Part shown: piece after piece, positions 52,354-61,085 of the stretch
Layout: each line of letters begins with the position of its first letter
Position numbering within the stretch: the first letter of the stretch is position 1
The notes under the pieces: model-generated
Seen by the model: the letters and a program-made list of their open reading frames with translations, nothing else
What the model was told of the DNA's origin: nothing
Databases searched by the model: none
NCBI GenBank assembly: GCA_023228325.1
Contig: JALOBK010000001.1
Location: 124,001-188,000 of the forward strand
DNA: 64,000 bases
Direction: 5' to 3'
Source of the DNA: a bacterium
GTDB taxonomy: Bacteria; Auribacterota; UBA6266
Translations under genes and position numbers: made by a program

Positions 52354-53616
52354 TTACAGGTCGTTTCCAATAACCCTTTCAAGAAAAGCGATTGATTTGC
52401 GATAATCGGTTATCGCTTTATAATATGCTAATCTCGTCTGCAAAAGAATCCTTTCCGCATCGAGCCAGTTTAAGAAATCAACTTTGCCCGTCTCATAACC
52501 TGCCTTTGCCGCGTCAAAGGCCTGCTCCGACTGCGGTATCAATGCGGTTTTGTACAGCGAAATGATATCTTTATAAGTAAGTATCTTAAAATACAAATCA
52601 TCCACTTCAAAAGAGACGTCATTCTCCATGTTCTCATAATTTTTCCTGGCGGCCTCTAACTGCGCTTTTTTCTCATTCACCTGAGCATTTAACTTATCAA
52701 ACCATAAAGGGATATTCACGGCCACGCTTACCATCCACGCATCCTGTCCGTCGTCGGGGCTCATGGTGTACCCGTCGCCGACCTGAATATAATCGAAACC
52801 GAAATTAAAATCAGGCAGGTAATCCATCTTCGCCAAAGACCTTTCGTATTCCGCCCTTTCTATATCCATGTTCGCGGCTATCAACTCCTGTCTTGAATCC
52901 CCGGCGATTTCATGCAGAGACTGAAGGTCATACTGGAATTCCGAATAATCAACATTCGTTACTTTTCCCAGCTCCGCGCCCCGCGGCCTGTTCAGAACAG
53001 TGTTCAGCTTCGCGACCAGGCTTTTCCTGTTCTGATTCAAACGCAGTAAGTTATCTATTAACTTTGAAAGCTTAACCTGCGCCTTAATCACGTCCTGCTG
53101 GGGTGTAAAATCCGACTCATATCTTTTTTGGGCGACTTTTTCCAGGCTTTCCAATATGGCTTTCTCCTCTTCCGTTATCTGAACGGCCTTATCCACCCAG
53201 AATATGTCATAATAAACAAATTTCACGTTCTTTATCACTTCCCGCTTCGCGGCTTCATATCTTTCTTTAAATATCTCGGCCTGCTTGGACTGGGCCCTGC
53301 CTTTAAGCCCGAGTTTTCCGGGAAACGGTATTTTCTGCGATACCCCGTATTTATTTTTCTGCGGGCCCACTCTTGTCTCGACACTTTCGCCGAAATATTG
53401 ATATTGCGCTACGGGATCGGGAAGGCTCTTCACCGTCCTTATCTTATACTCAGCCGCCTTCCATAAATTGTAGGATTCCTGGACGGCGGGGTTATTATCT
53501 AAAGCCTCGGTTATCAGATCCGCCATGTTTTCCGCCGCATTATCATCCGGAAATACATCTGAAACAAATAAAGCTCCGGCTGTCAATAATATGGTAAGAA
53601 ACAAATATCTCATCAC
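52354..53616 (-). CDS. TolC-family outer membrane efflux protein (CusC-like)
   Basis: 420 residues with a signal peptide (cut near DVFP). Two halves with the OEP repeat: ALDNNPAVQESYNLWKAAEYKI, AKREVIKNVKFVYYDIFW, QAFDAAKAGYETGKVDFLNWLDAERILLQ, the TolC helical hairpins. Its 3' end overlaps the long frame of the adaptor gene but not its true start. It forms the outer membrane channel of the metal efflux complex. Confidence 0.92.
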   Translation of the reverse strand: MMRYLFLTILLTAGALFVSDVFPDDNAAENMADLITEALDNNPAVQESYNLWKAAEYKIRTVKSLPDPVAQYQYFGESVETRVGPQKNKYGVSQKIPFPGKLGLKGRAQSKQAEIFKERYEAAKREVIKNVKFVYYDIFWVDKAVQITEEEKAILESLEKVAQKRYESDFTPQQDVIKAQVKLSKLIDNLLRLNQNRKSLVAKLNTVLNRPRGAELGKVTNVDYSEFQYDLQSLHEIAGDSRQELIAANMDIERAEYERSLAKMDYLPDFNFGFDYIQVGDGYTMSPDDGQDAWMVSVAVNIPLWFDKLNAQVNEKKAQLEAARKNYENMENDVSFEVDDLYFKILTYKDIISLYKTALIPQSEQAFDAAKAGYETGKVDFLNWLDAERILLQTRLAYYKAITDYRKSIAFLERVIGNDL

Positions 53617-53710
53617 GCCTCCTGTAATCTCTGTCAGCGCAGGTTACGCAGTTTTTATGATATACACCGCTTTATTAATTTTACAGCTTAAGCCTGTCCG
53701 GACTTATTTT

Positions 53711-54427
53711 TTATGTTAGCAGGTTTATCCCCACAAGTAAAAGAGCTATCAAAACTATTTTCTTAAACGGTTCCCGGTTTATTTTTTCAAGAAGTATCCT
53801 GCCGGTTTTCACTCCGAGATAGGCGCTGAACAGCAGGAAGGGCAAAAGAATATAATATGACGGGTCATGAACAACTTTAGTGAATAAATAGGTCGGTATT
53901 CTTATTAAATCTATGACAAACGCAATCATGGCGCCCGTAGCGACATATGCCTCTTTGGGCAGATTAAAGGCGATGAGAAACGCCGATCTTATCGCTCCTC
54001 CTAACCCTATGAGGCCTGCAAGCAATCCTGATAAGCTTCCCCCGGCTATAGCAGTTACGCGATTTTGTCTGAATCTGAATTCAGGGTTCAGGAATGAATA
54101 CAGCGCGAAAATTATTAAAAATACGGCTATCGCCTTTTTAAGAGCGGCGGCAGGCGCTATTGAAATCAACATAGCCCCTGCAAAAGCAAAAATGATGCTT
54201 GGGACACCGAAAAGAATAACTATTCTGAAATTTATCCTGCTCCAAAAAAATTTTACTTTAAATATGTTATTAAACAGGTGAAAACACGCAATCAGGACAA
54301 CGGCCGTTTTCGCGTCCATAAACATAAGCGCCGCGGGTATCAGCAATGTTGAACTGCCGAAGCCGGCGATCGTCGCTATTACGGCCACCGCGTAAGATAA
54401 CGCCAAAAACCCGGCATCTGTCAGCAT
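53711..54427 (-). CDS. TauE/SafE-family sulfite/anion exporter
   Basis: 238 residues, about seven or eight membrane helices, with the TauE/SafE repeats ATIAGFGSSTLLIPAALMF and GGSLSGLLAGLIGLGGAIRSAF. Family members move sulfite, sulfonates or other organosulfur anions. The gene lies between the metal efflux operon and the RiPP region with its own gaps, so the substrate cannot be settled by context. Confidence 0.85.
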   Translation of the reverse strand: MLTDAGFLALSYAVAVIATIAGFGSSTLLIPAALMFMDAKTAVVLIACFHLFNNIFKVKFFWSRINFRIVILFGVPSIIFAFAGAMLISIAPAAALKKAIAVFLIIFALYSFLNPEFRFRQNRVTAIAGGSLSGLLAGLIGLGGAIRSAFLIAFNLPKEAYVATGAMIAFVIDLIRIPTYLFTKVVHDPSYYILLPFLLFSAYLGVKTGRILLEKINREPFKKIVLIALLLVGINLLT

Positions 54428-54462
54428 TTCAGGTCTCCTTTAACCCGTATTATCTATAGAAA

Positions 54463-54849
54463 TTAAATATGCTTCCTTATCATATCAAGAATCTTGCTTG
54501 AAGCTTCTTTATCACCTCTTATTCCCACGCGAATTTTGATCTTTGATTTATTTTTAGTTATCGGGCGCACATCTATCCATGTTTTAGAACCATCCGTATA
54601 TGCGCTTATTATCTGGGTAACATTATCCCCTATCTCTATTTTGCTGATACGCATATCGAGCGACGCGAGAGCGTCTTTAGCCGCTTCCACTGTATCGTCA
54701 TAAGAAGCGTTTATTTCGTCACTCAACTTTCCTGATAACCACATGGCCGTTCCGGCGCCGCCCGCGCCCGCGGCCAGCAAAGTCACACATCCGCAGATAC
54801 CGGGCAATAAAGTTACCAGGGCAACCATACTTAGAATTTTTCCCGTCAT
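54463..54849 (-). CDS. DUF3568-like lipoprotein
   Basis: Start at ATG 54849 (MTGKILSMVALV), which has an AAAGGAG site; the longer frame starts inside the DHH gene. 128 residues: signal helix, lipobox GICGC, Ala/Gly-rich helix (LLAAGAGGAGTAMWLSGK), then DDTVEAAKDALASLDMRIS and a beta-rich end with KSKIKIRVGIRGDKEAS, the DUF3568 pattern. Small outer-membrane-facing lipoprotein of unknown function. One base separates it from the DHH gene stop. Confidence 0.75.
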   Translation of the reverse strand: MTGKILSMVALVTLLPGICGCVTLLAAGAGGAGTAMWLSGKLSDEINASYDDTVEAAKDALASLDMRISKIEIGDNVTQIISAYTDGSKTWIDVRPITKNKSKIKIRVGIRGDKEASSKILDMIRKHI

Positions 54850-54850
54850 T

Positions 54851-55837
54851 TTATTCTCCTTTTTTTTCTGTAGTATATGAACATTTATCCAATAAGCCGG
54901 CAGCCGCCTTAAGAAATTCCTGTATTGAACTTGTTTTATTGGCAATAAGGCATCCCGCGGAATCGAAATGGCCGCCGCCGTTATATTTATATGCGAGGCA
55001 GGCAACATTTATCCCGCCTTTTGACCTTAAACTGACTCTCAATAGTCCAGGACTCTTTTCCCTGAAAAGAATCGCGATTTTAACAGTCTCTATCGAAAGC
55101 ATGTCGTTGGCTACGCTGTCTACGTCTTCGTCCCTGCCGCCCATTCTGGAAAAGTCCTTTTTTGTCGCTATCGACCACGCTATTTTATCATTTTTCAAAA
55201 AATGTATATTTGCCATGCACAGGCCCGAAAGCACCGCCGCCTCTTTTGTCTTTAACCAGTAAACCATTTCCGAAAGCCTGTTGTAATCCACACCGGTCAA
55301 GAGCAGCCTGTCGCACACGCGGAAAGTGAAAGGCTTGACTGACGGCAGCCTGAAGGAATTGGTCTCGACTATAATCGAAGTCAGTATGTTCCGCGCTATA
55401 TTTTTTGTGATATCGATATTTAAACTTTTAAGCAGTTTGTAAATTATTTCACCCACGGCCGCGGCTTTGCCGTCTATAAGAGAAAGTGTGCCGAAGGGTT
55501 TTCTGTACATATGATGGTCTATTTCCAATATGTCTTTCGCCCTTTTAATGGCGTTGAACGGGGCGCCTACCATTTCTTTCGTATTGCAGTCCACGGTTAT
55601 TGCCAGGTCAGGCGTTTCTTTCATCCTTTTTTTTATCTTATTCGCGCCGGGAAGGTTCCTGTACGCTTTGGGAATATCATCCTGCAAAAGCATATGCGCG
55701 CGCTTGCCTGTACTGTTCAGGCCCAGGCCGAAAGCAAGAAGCGAACCGATACAATCACCGTCGGGGTTTACGTGACCCGCTATGGCAATCCTGCGCGCGC
55801 TTAGTATCTTTTTTTTAATCTGTCTGAGATTTTTCAT
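54851..55837 (-). CDS. DHH-family phosphoesterase (NrnA/bifunctional oligoribonuclease type)
   Basis: 328 residues: DHH domain with AGHVNPDGDCIGSLLAFGLGL, EIDHHMYRKPFG and the DHHA1 end GGGHFDSAGCLI. NrnA enzymes degrade nano-RNA and pAp, the latter a by-product of sulfate activation. It overlaps the SbtM maturase gene by 23 bases, so it is transcribed with the RiPP genes, though its role there is unclear. Confidence 0.9.
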   Translation of the reverse strand: MKNLRQIKKKILSARRIAIAGHVNPDGDCIGSLLAFGLGLNSTGKRAHMLLQDDIPKAYRNLPGANKIKKRMKETPDLAITVDCNTKEMVGAPFNAIKRAKDILEIDHHMYRKPFGTLSLIDGKAAAVGEIIYKLLKSLNIDITKNIARNILTSIIVETNSFRLPSVKPFTFRVCDRLLLTGVDYNRLSEMVYWLKTKEAAVLSGLCMANIHFLKNDKIAWSIATKKDFSRMGGRDEDVDSVANDMLSIETVKIAILFREKSPGLLRVSLRSKGGINVACLAYKYNGGGHFDSAGCLIANKTSSIQEFLKAAAGLLDKCSYTTEKKGE

Positions 55838-57125
55838 TTATAAAACAATATGGGTCCCTGTCATGGAAAATATTCAGGCCCGCTCCATTTACTACAGCCA
55901 TGCATCCGCCGCAAACGGGCCTTAATGAACAGCCTTCGCATGAGGCCGGCCCCTGCCTGTAAAGTTTAGCGCTCACGGATTCATATATATCATGAATCGT
56001 TGAGGCCAGAACATTGCCTATGGGCGAAGGAAATTTACGGCAGGCATGGACTTCACCGTCAGGCAAAAGCGTCACAAAATTAAAAGCCGCGCCGCATCCA
56101 TACCCCGTACAGCCGTCAAAAAGTTTGCGTTTTTTCCTGTTTAGCGCGGTATTTATAAGATTATCTTTGAAACCGATGACTTTATTTTTTTCAGCTTCAT
56201 CTACATAAGCATCCAAAAAAGAAATGTATTTTTCGCGGGAAGGCAATGACAGATCAGCCCCTTTCCCGACTTGTGATAAACGGTTAAATGTAAAATGGTC
56301 TGTTTTGTCCTTAAGTATCCCGGCAAGAGGCAGAACCTGATCAATATTGTCTCCGGTAAGAGTAAGCATCACGGATGGGGAAATTTTCATTTCGCGCAGG
56401 ACATCCATGAATTCCATAACTTTCCTGAAATGGCCGGGTCCGCGGATACTGTCATTATGCTCCTCTAAACCCTCCAGGCTAACCTGGAAATAAGACGGTT
56501 TGCGTATGGAACCTATTTTTTCCAATTTTTCCCGCGGGGTGGGATTCCCCAGAATAGAAGTTGAAAAACCATGATCCACGGCGGATTTATAAAGGTCGTT
56601 AAATCTGTCATACATAAAAGGGTTGCCGCCCGTAAAACACACATGCCCATCCACCTTCTTTATATCGCAGAAAGAACTCAGGTCGTCAAGTATATATATT
56701 CCCTGTTTTAACGTAAGGGGAGAGCGCTTACTCCGGTCATAACAGTGTTTGCAGTTCAGGTCGCACGCCTGTGTTATATGCCACTGCAGTGTGAAAGTTT
56801 CAGCCGTAAGATATTCTTCCGCTGAATTGGGCGTATTATAAAAATGCCCACCTTCTCTCGCTATCCCGGATTTATCCGCTATCAGAATCCCTTTCTCGGC
56901 CGAAGCCGACAGTACGTCGCGTATTAAACTCATCGAAACATTTCCGGTTTTTGCCGCCTCTTCCGGCTGCAGGTCATCCGATATTATTTTTAAAGACAAT
57001 AAATCTTCTTTGAAAGCTTTTTCGATATATTCTTTCCCGTTTTCCGGACCACGCCATTTAAGCATAAACGACCCGTTATTTTTTCTTTCGATTTCAAGAG
57101 TTGAGTTTATACTATATGTTCTCAT
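55815..57125 (-). CDS. sbtM: Radical SAM/SPASM peptide maturase, thio(seleno)oxazole SbtM type
   Basis: Start taken at ATG 57125 (MRTYSINSTLEI); the longer frame overlaps the precursor gene. About 436 residues: an N-terminal winged-helix-like recognition part (about 30-95), the radical SAM motif CDLNCKHC, GGNPFMYDRF, and a SPASM-type end with cysteine sets CTGYGC, CRKFPSP and CEGCSLRPVCGGC. The architecture, and the SCG-repeat peptide encoded 66 bp upstream, match the SbtM maturases that I recall from the thio(seleno)oxazole RiPP family. The likely substrate is the Ser-Cys-Gly core of that peptide. Confidence 0.85.
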   Translation of the reverse strand: MRTYSINSTLEIERKNNGSFMLKWRGPENGKEYIEKAFKEDLLSLKIISDDLQPEEAAKTGNVSMSLIRDVLSASAEKGILIADKSGIAREGGHFYNTPNSAEEYLTAETFTLQWHITQACDLNCKHCYDRSKRSPLTLKQGIYILDDLSSFCDIKKVDGHVCFTGGNPFMYDRFNDLYKSAVDHGFSTSILGNPTPREKLEKIGSIRKPSYFQVSLEGLEEHNDSIRGPGHFRKVMEFMDVLREMKISPSVMLTLTGDNIDQVLPLAGILKDKTDHFTFNRLSQVGKGADLSLPSREKYISFLDAYVDEAEKNKVIGFKDNLINTALNRKKRKLFDGCTGYGCGAAFNFVTLLPDGEVHACRKFPSPIGNVLASTIHDIYESVSAKLYRQGPASCEGCSLRPVCGGCMAVVNGAGLNIFHDRDPYCFINEKSQTD

Positions 57126-57140
57126 AACCACTGGTTTAAA

Positions 57141-57174
57141 GGGGGGCGCAACAACTATGCTTCCGGCGCCCCCC
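57141..57174 (-). terminator. GC-rich hairpin between precursor and maturase genes
   Basis: GGGGGGCGC and GCGCCCCCC form a 9-bp stem with a 16-base loop, followed by TTTAAA on the minus strand. The short T-run makes it a leaky terminator or an RNA-end stabiliser, giving more precursor than enzyme. Confidence 0.6.
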
Positions 57175-57190
57175 GGGTTATTCTTCTTTT

Positions 57191-57382
57191 TTATGTCCCG
57201 CAGGAACCTTTTCCGCAGGATGTGCTGCTTTTTTCGGTGCCGGCGTCTTTTGAGCCGCATGAACTTTTACCGCAGCTTGCAGACCCTTCTTTTTTGCATC
57301 CGCCGGACACAAGCCCTATGCCGGCTACAAGCGTGGCTAATCCCAGGCCTTTAAGGACTCTTCTTACCTTGTCTTTATTCAT
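57191..57382 (-). CDS. sbtA: SbtA-type thio(seleno)oxazole RiPP precursor peptide
   Basis: 63 residues. A leader with a hydrophobic export-like helix (LKGLGLATLVAGIGLVS) ends in SGGC, a possible lipobox. The core that follows has four SCG units: SASCGKSSCGS and STSCGKGSCGT, spaced by KDAGTEKSS. This repeated Ser-Cys-Gly pattern is that of SbtA precursors, whose Ser-Cys pairs are proposed to be converted to thiooxazole. No in-frame UGA shows that selenocysteine is used; all sites are Cys. A strong AAAGGAGGGG site lies seven bases before ATG. Confidence 0.85.
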   Translation of the reverse strand: MNKDKVRRVLKGLGLATLVAGIGLVSGGCKKEGSASCGKSSCGSKDAGTEKSSTSCGKGSCGT

Positions 57383-57400
57383 CCGTTGCCCCTCCTTTCC

Positions 57401-57414
57401 ATATCTAATTTATA
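57401..57414 (-). promoter_or_regulatory. 14-bp motif tataaattagatat upstream of sbtA
   Basis: The exact 14-mer recurs at 60939-60952 in front of the ECF sigma gene. It may contain a -10-like TATAAAT or serve as a shared control site. Confidence 0.4.
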
Positions 57415-57426
57415 ATTCACAACCGA

Positions 57427-57822
57427 TTAAAATTTAGCGTTTATGCATACTTTGCCCGAACCTAAAAGAGCCAGAGAAATCAGAGCGCAGGCTATTACAA
57501 ATATATATTCGATACCGCCGTTCATGAGGAAAAAACCGTTTTTGAGATGCACTTTAATACCGGCGACCAGAATCAACACAAAAAGCAGAGCGGAAGATAT
57601 TCTGGTGCCCAGCCCTATAATCAAACATATGCCCCCCAACAGCTCCACACCGGAAGCCAGATAAGCCCAGAATACAGGCGGCGCAAATCCCAGTTCCCCG
57701 AGCATTTCTGAAAATCCTTTTATTCCCGGCCCCCCGAATACCCCGAAAATTTTCTGAAGGCCATGCGCGGCAAACATTATGCCTAACCCCAGACGAAGCG
57801 GAATACTTGCCCATTCAGCCAT
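57427..57822 (-). CDS. DoxX-family membrane protein
   Basis: 131 residues, four membrane helices: LRLGLGIMFAAHGLQKIFG, PPVFWAYLASGVELLGGICLIIG, the DoxX pattern. Members include the small subunit of thiosulfate:quinone oxidoreductase and other quinone-linked proteins. It stands just before sbtA, after the NDH-2-like flavoprotein, which suggests a role in quinone redox chemistry connected to the RiPP. Confidence 0.85.
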   Translation of the reverse strand: MAEWASIPLRLGLGIMFAAHGLQKIFGVFGGPGIKGFSEMLGELGFAPPVFWAYLASGVELLGGICLIIGLGTRISSALLFVLILVAGIKVHLKNGFFLMNGGIEYIFVIACALISLALLGSGKVCINAKF

Positions 57823-57823
57823 G

Positions 57824-59011
57824 TTAAGCTCCTTTCGCGTTTTGCTTTTTTTGAAACATATCCCTTATAATAGAAAACTTGTTTTCCCGTTCCGAGCGAT
57901 ACAGGCACATGCAATAATGCATAAGATAACCTAAGCGGCCGTGTATTTTTCGCCCCATTACAACACCCGGCGCCTTCCCATGCGCCATAGGAATCAGATA
58001 ACCGAGATCCACGGGGCGGAATTTTTTGAGAGGCCGGTTAAGAACGCTTTTTATCACATTTCCGGCCGCTACGCGGCCCTGCCCGATAGAAAACATAACC
58101 GCCATCCTGAGCGCGGACTTCTTCCTGTCATCAAAAAAATACCCGGCATCTCCCGCCACGAAAACATTTTCAACACCGTCTTTCGCGATCCTGAGGTCTT
58201 CTTTTACTTTTATCCTCGTCCGCTCCTTCTCCGCGTCAACCGCATCTATAAAAGAAGATGTTTTAACTCCTGCCGACCATATGCAAAGCGCATTTTCAAT
58301 TTTTTCGCCCGATTCCAATAAAACATCTTTGCCGTTATATTCTTTGAGAGAATCATTGCAAATAATGCTCACATTCAGGCTGTCAAGCCCGGTTCGGACT
58401 TCTTTCCTCATCCATTCGGGGACCATCGTCAATATATTATCCGCCTTTTCCAGAATATAAATCCGGCGCTTCACTTTTTCCCTTCCAAGAAAATAGTCTG
58501 CATTTGTCGCTATCTCGACACCCGTATAACCGCCCCCCGCAACAACAACATTCACTCCGGAAGGCATCTTAGCCTCCGCTCTTTTTAATAATTCGCCTCT
58601 GATTTTTACCGCGTCATTTACATTGTCCAGTTTAAAACAGCTGTTTCGGGCATTCCCGTTTTTAAAAAAATTCGTCTCTGACCCGCTTGATATAATCAGA
58701 TATTCATAATCGAGCGTATTATTAACCAGATATATTTTCCCTGTTATAAAATCTACTTTTATAACTTCGTCTTTAAGCCATTCACAGCGGCGGTTGTCTG
58801 TAAGTTTTTTAAAACCGGCGCTTAACGCATCATGCCCAAGCCAGCCCCCTATTACATCCGGAAGCATCGGAAGAAATTCGAAATTCTCTTTCCTGTCTAT
58901 CAGAATAACCCTGAAATCTTTCAGGGAATACTTTTTAAACCCTGACAGATACCTGAGGGCGGAAACTCCCGCAAATCCTCCGCCTATTATTACGATATTT
59001 TTTCGGGGCAT
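57824..59011 (-). CDS. NDH-2-like FAD/NAD(P) oxidoreductase
   Basis: 395 residues: FAD motif IVIIGGGFAGVSALRYL, NAD motif VNVVVAGGGYTGVEIATNA and VFVAGDAGYFF before a C-terminal membrane-binding stretch (LGYLIPMAHGKAPGVVMG...). This matches type II NADH:quinone dehydrogenases, which pass electrons from NADH to quinone at the membrane. It overlaps the polyprenyl synthase gene by 77 bases and ends 1 base before doxX. Confidence 0.88.
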   Translation of the reverse strand: MPRKNIVIIGGGFAGVSALRYLSGFKKYSLKDFRVILIDRKENFEFLPMLPDVIGGWLGHDALSAGFKKLTDNRRCEWLKDEVIKVDFITGKIYLVNNTLDYEYLIISSGSETNFFKNGNARNSCFKLDNVNDAVKIRGELLKRAEAKMPSGVNVVVAGGGYTGVEIATNADYFLGREKVKRRIYILEKADNILTMVPEWMRKEVRTGLDSLNVSIICNDSLKEYNGKDVLLESGEKIENALCIWSAGVKTSSFIDAVDAEKERTRIKVKEDLRIAKDGVENVFVAGDAGYFFDDRKKSALRMAVMFSIGQGRVAAGNVIKSVLNRPLKKFRPVDLGYLIPMAHGKAPGVVMGRKIHGRLGYLMHYCMCLYRSERENKFSIIRDMFQKKQNAKGA

Positions 59012-59945
59012 GACTGATTTTATCTCCTATCCATGATAAGATATCGAAATCGTTCCGGAAATTTTTCGCCACAGTTTCCGGCAGCATGACTTTCAGATTT
59101 TCCAGAAAAATTTTTATATCCCTGAAAACCATACAAGGGACTTCGTAACGTTCCATTAAAGACACCAGTTTTTTTATGCTTCTATATTCCGGATCTCCGC
59201 TATTCAAAACAGACACAATATCTTTTTTTTCTCCGGCGGAACATTTCTCCAAAAGGTATATAAGAGGCAGTGTAACAAGGCCTTCTTTTATGTCTTTGAA
59301 AGTATCTTTGCCCTCATCCTCGCCGAAATAATCCATGTAATCATCCATTATCTGATAAACTATTCCGGTGTTAACCCCGTATTGATAAGCTTTTTCCGTT
59401 ATGCTCCCGTCCAGCCCTTTTATTCCGGCGCCCAATCCGCACGCCAGGCCGAAAAGGACACCGCTTTTTTTCTCTATTATCGAGATATATTCATTTTTTG
59501 TTAAAGAGGTATCCCTGCGCCTGTAATTTTCAATCATCTCCCCCGTTAAGACTTCTCTTAAGGCATCTGTCATCTGCCTGTAAATCCACGCGTCGTCCAG
59601 CTTCGCTATCATGGAAAATGCCGTTGAGAAAAGGAAATCGCCGTAGAGCAGGCTTGTTGGAATGCCATGCCTTGTATGAAGCGCCGGTTTTCCTCTGCGC
59701 AACACGGAATTATCTAAAATATCGTCATGTATCAGCGTAGCCGCGTGCAGAAGCTCGATTGCCGTTGCTATATTCACCGATTTCTCTCCCGCATCCTGTG
59801 AAAAAGCGAAAAAAACCTTTGCCCTCAGCCTCTTGCCGGAATCCAGCATCGCATCCCGGTGTAATTCCGGGAGAAAATTCCGGCTTTCCTCTGTTATGAG
59901 AAGTATGTTCCTGTTTACCCTGTCTAATAAGTTTTTTGATTTCAT
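58935..59945 (-). CDS. Polyprenyl diphosphate synthase
   Basis: 336 residues with the first aspartate motif HDDILDNSVLRRGKPA and the second MDDYMDYFGEDEGKD, and GKRLRAKVFF at the start. It makes the all-trans prenyl tail for quinones. The C terminus is longer than usual, a basic tail (KKYRNNRRRICGSF) encoded within the 77-bp overlap with the NDH-2 gene. Its product is the likely substrate of the UbiA enzyme upstream. Confidence 0.92.
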   Translation of the reverse strand: MKSKNLLDRVNRNILLITEESRNFLPELHRDAMLDSGKRLRAKVFFAFSQDAGEKSVNIATAIELLHAATLIHDDILDNSVLRRGKPALHTRHGIPTSLLYGDFLFSTAFSMIAKLDDAWIYRQMTDALREVLTGEMIENYRRRDTSLTKNEYISIIEKKSGVLFGLACGLGAGIKGLDGSITEKAYQYGVNTGIVYQIMDDYMDYFGEDEGKDTFKDIKEGLVTLPLIYLLEKCSAGEKKDIVSVLNSGDPEYRSIKKLVSLMERYEVPCMVFRDIKIFLENLKVMLPETVAKNFRNDFDILSWIGDKISHAPKKYRNNRRRICGSFRPQVSVRV

Positions 59946-60850
59946 GAGATTAACAACATTAAAATAATCGCTATTCCTACAAAGGAATGCTGCATTACCG
60001 TAAACCGGCTCGCCTTAATCAGCCTGTTTATATCGGAAAACCCGTTCTTCAGATTGGAGTACGCTTTTACTCCGGGGAAATATACTATCCCTATCAGGGC
60101 GGCGTAAAAAGGCAGGATACCTTTCGCTACGTTCAGGAAAATAGCCAGGAGCGACAAACAGACAACAACACCGTAAAGAATGCCGCCTCTTTTTACGCCC
60201 GTAAGAGACAAAAGGTTTTGTTTGCCGGCGCTGATATCCGATTCAAAATCAGGCACTTCATTGCATATTATGACCGCGGCTATCAGAAAAGCCACGGGAA
60301 GCGAAATGGAAAACGAACCGTAATCAAACCTTCCGCTGAACAGGTAAAAACTGCCCATGACAGTGCCCACGCCGAATAAAAGGAATATATCAAGTTCCCC
60401 CAGCCTTCTGTACGCCAGCCTTAACGGCGGCGCCGTATATTCAACAGCCAGGATCCCTCCTGCGGCCATCAATATCAGGAATACCGGATCCCGGGTCATA
60501 ACGAATATAAACGCGCCGCAAACAACCGCGACGGACATAAGCAACAGGGAAAACCCGAGTATCTGCCTATCCGTAAACACACCTTCCTGTATCGCTCTCG
60601 AGCCCCCGAAAAAAGAACTGACTTTGGCGGTTCTGTTATCAGCGCCGCTCCTGTAATCGTAATAATCATTAAGAAGATTGGCGGACAGGTGCGCGGCGGC
60701 AATACCGGTTAACCCGAGAACAAACCTGGACAGCGACAGGGAAAATCCCCTGTTAACGGCATAAGCCGTTCCCACAAAAAACGGCACTATGCTGGCCGGA
60801 AGAAAATCGGCTCGGGCCGCTTTCAAAAGCTGTTTTAATTTTTCCGCCAA
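59942..60850 (-). CDS. UbiA-family prenyltransferase (MenA-like)
   Basis: 302 residues, about eight or nine membrane helices. It begins with TTG at 60850, preceded by GGAAAGGA. The aspartate motifs are NDYYDYRSGADN and DFESDISAGK. The start AEKLKQLLKAARADFLPASIVPFFVGT is that of MenA-type enzymes, which attach the prenyl chain to 1,4-dihydroxy-2-naphthoate. Together with the polyprenyl synthase and NDH-2-like protein it suggests menaquinone or a related quinone. It is the first gene of the six-gene minus-strand unit ending in sbtM/DHH. Confidence 0.85.
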   Translation of the reverse strand: MAEKLKQLLKAARADFLPASIVPFFVGTAYAVNRGFSLSLSRFVLGLTGIAAAHLSANLLNDYYDYRSGADNRTAKVSSFFGGSRAIQEGVFTDRQILGFSLLLMSVAVVCGAFIFVMTRDPVFLILMAAGGILAVEYTAPPLRLAYRRLGELDIFLLFGVGTVMGSFYLFSGRFDYGSFSISLPVAFLIAAVIICNEVPDFESDISAGKQNLLSLTGVKRGGILYGVVVCLSLLAIFLNVAKGILPFYAALIGIVYFPGVKAYSNLKNGFSDINRLIKASRFTVMQHSFVGIAIILMLLIS

Positions 60851-60938
60851 AATCTTTCCTTTCCCCGGCTAAAACCTAAATTTATACCGACAGGACAACG
60901 GCCCGAATCTGATGCATCCCCTGCAACAAATGTATTTT

Positions 60939-60952
60939 TATAAATTAGATAT
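60939..60952 (+). promoter_or_regulatory. 14-bp motif tataaattagatat before the ECF sigma gene
   Basis: Identical to the motif upstream of sbtA on the opposite strand. A shorter related sequence, gtaaattagacc, follows at 61004-61015. They lie in the 235-bp divergent region between ubiA and the sigma gene, where I see no other feature. Confidence 0.4.
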
Positions 60953-61085
60953 AAGGTTTTAATAACCTGTTCTCAAAAAATAGTAGCAAAGACAGGAAAT
61001 GCTGTAAATTAGACCTTAGTCCAATAAGGGAAATCTTGCCTTTTGGACAGGTTTATCCTACACTTTTGACCGAGGCAACGGGAAA

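Noticed and set aside
57191..57382. Selenocysteine sites in the SbtA precursor
   Set aside because: All candidate sites read TGC/TGT Cys codons; the only stop is the terminal one, so no recoding is needed.
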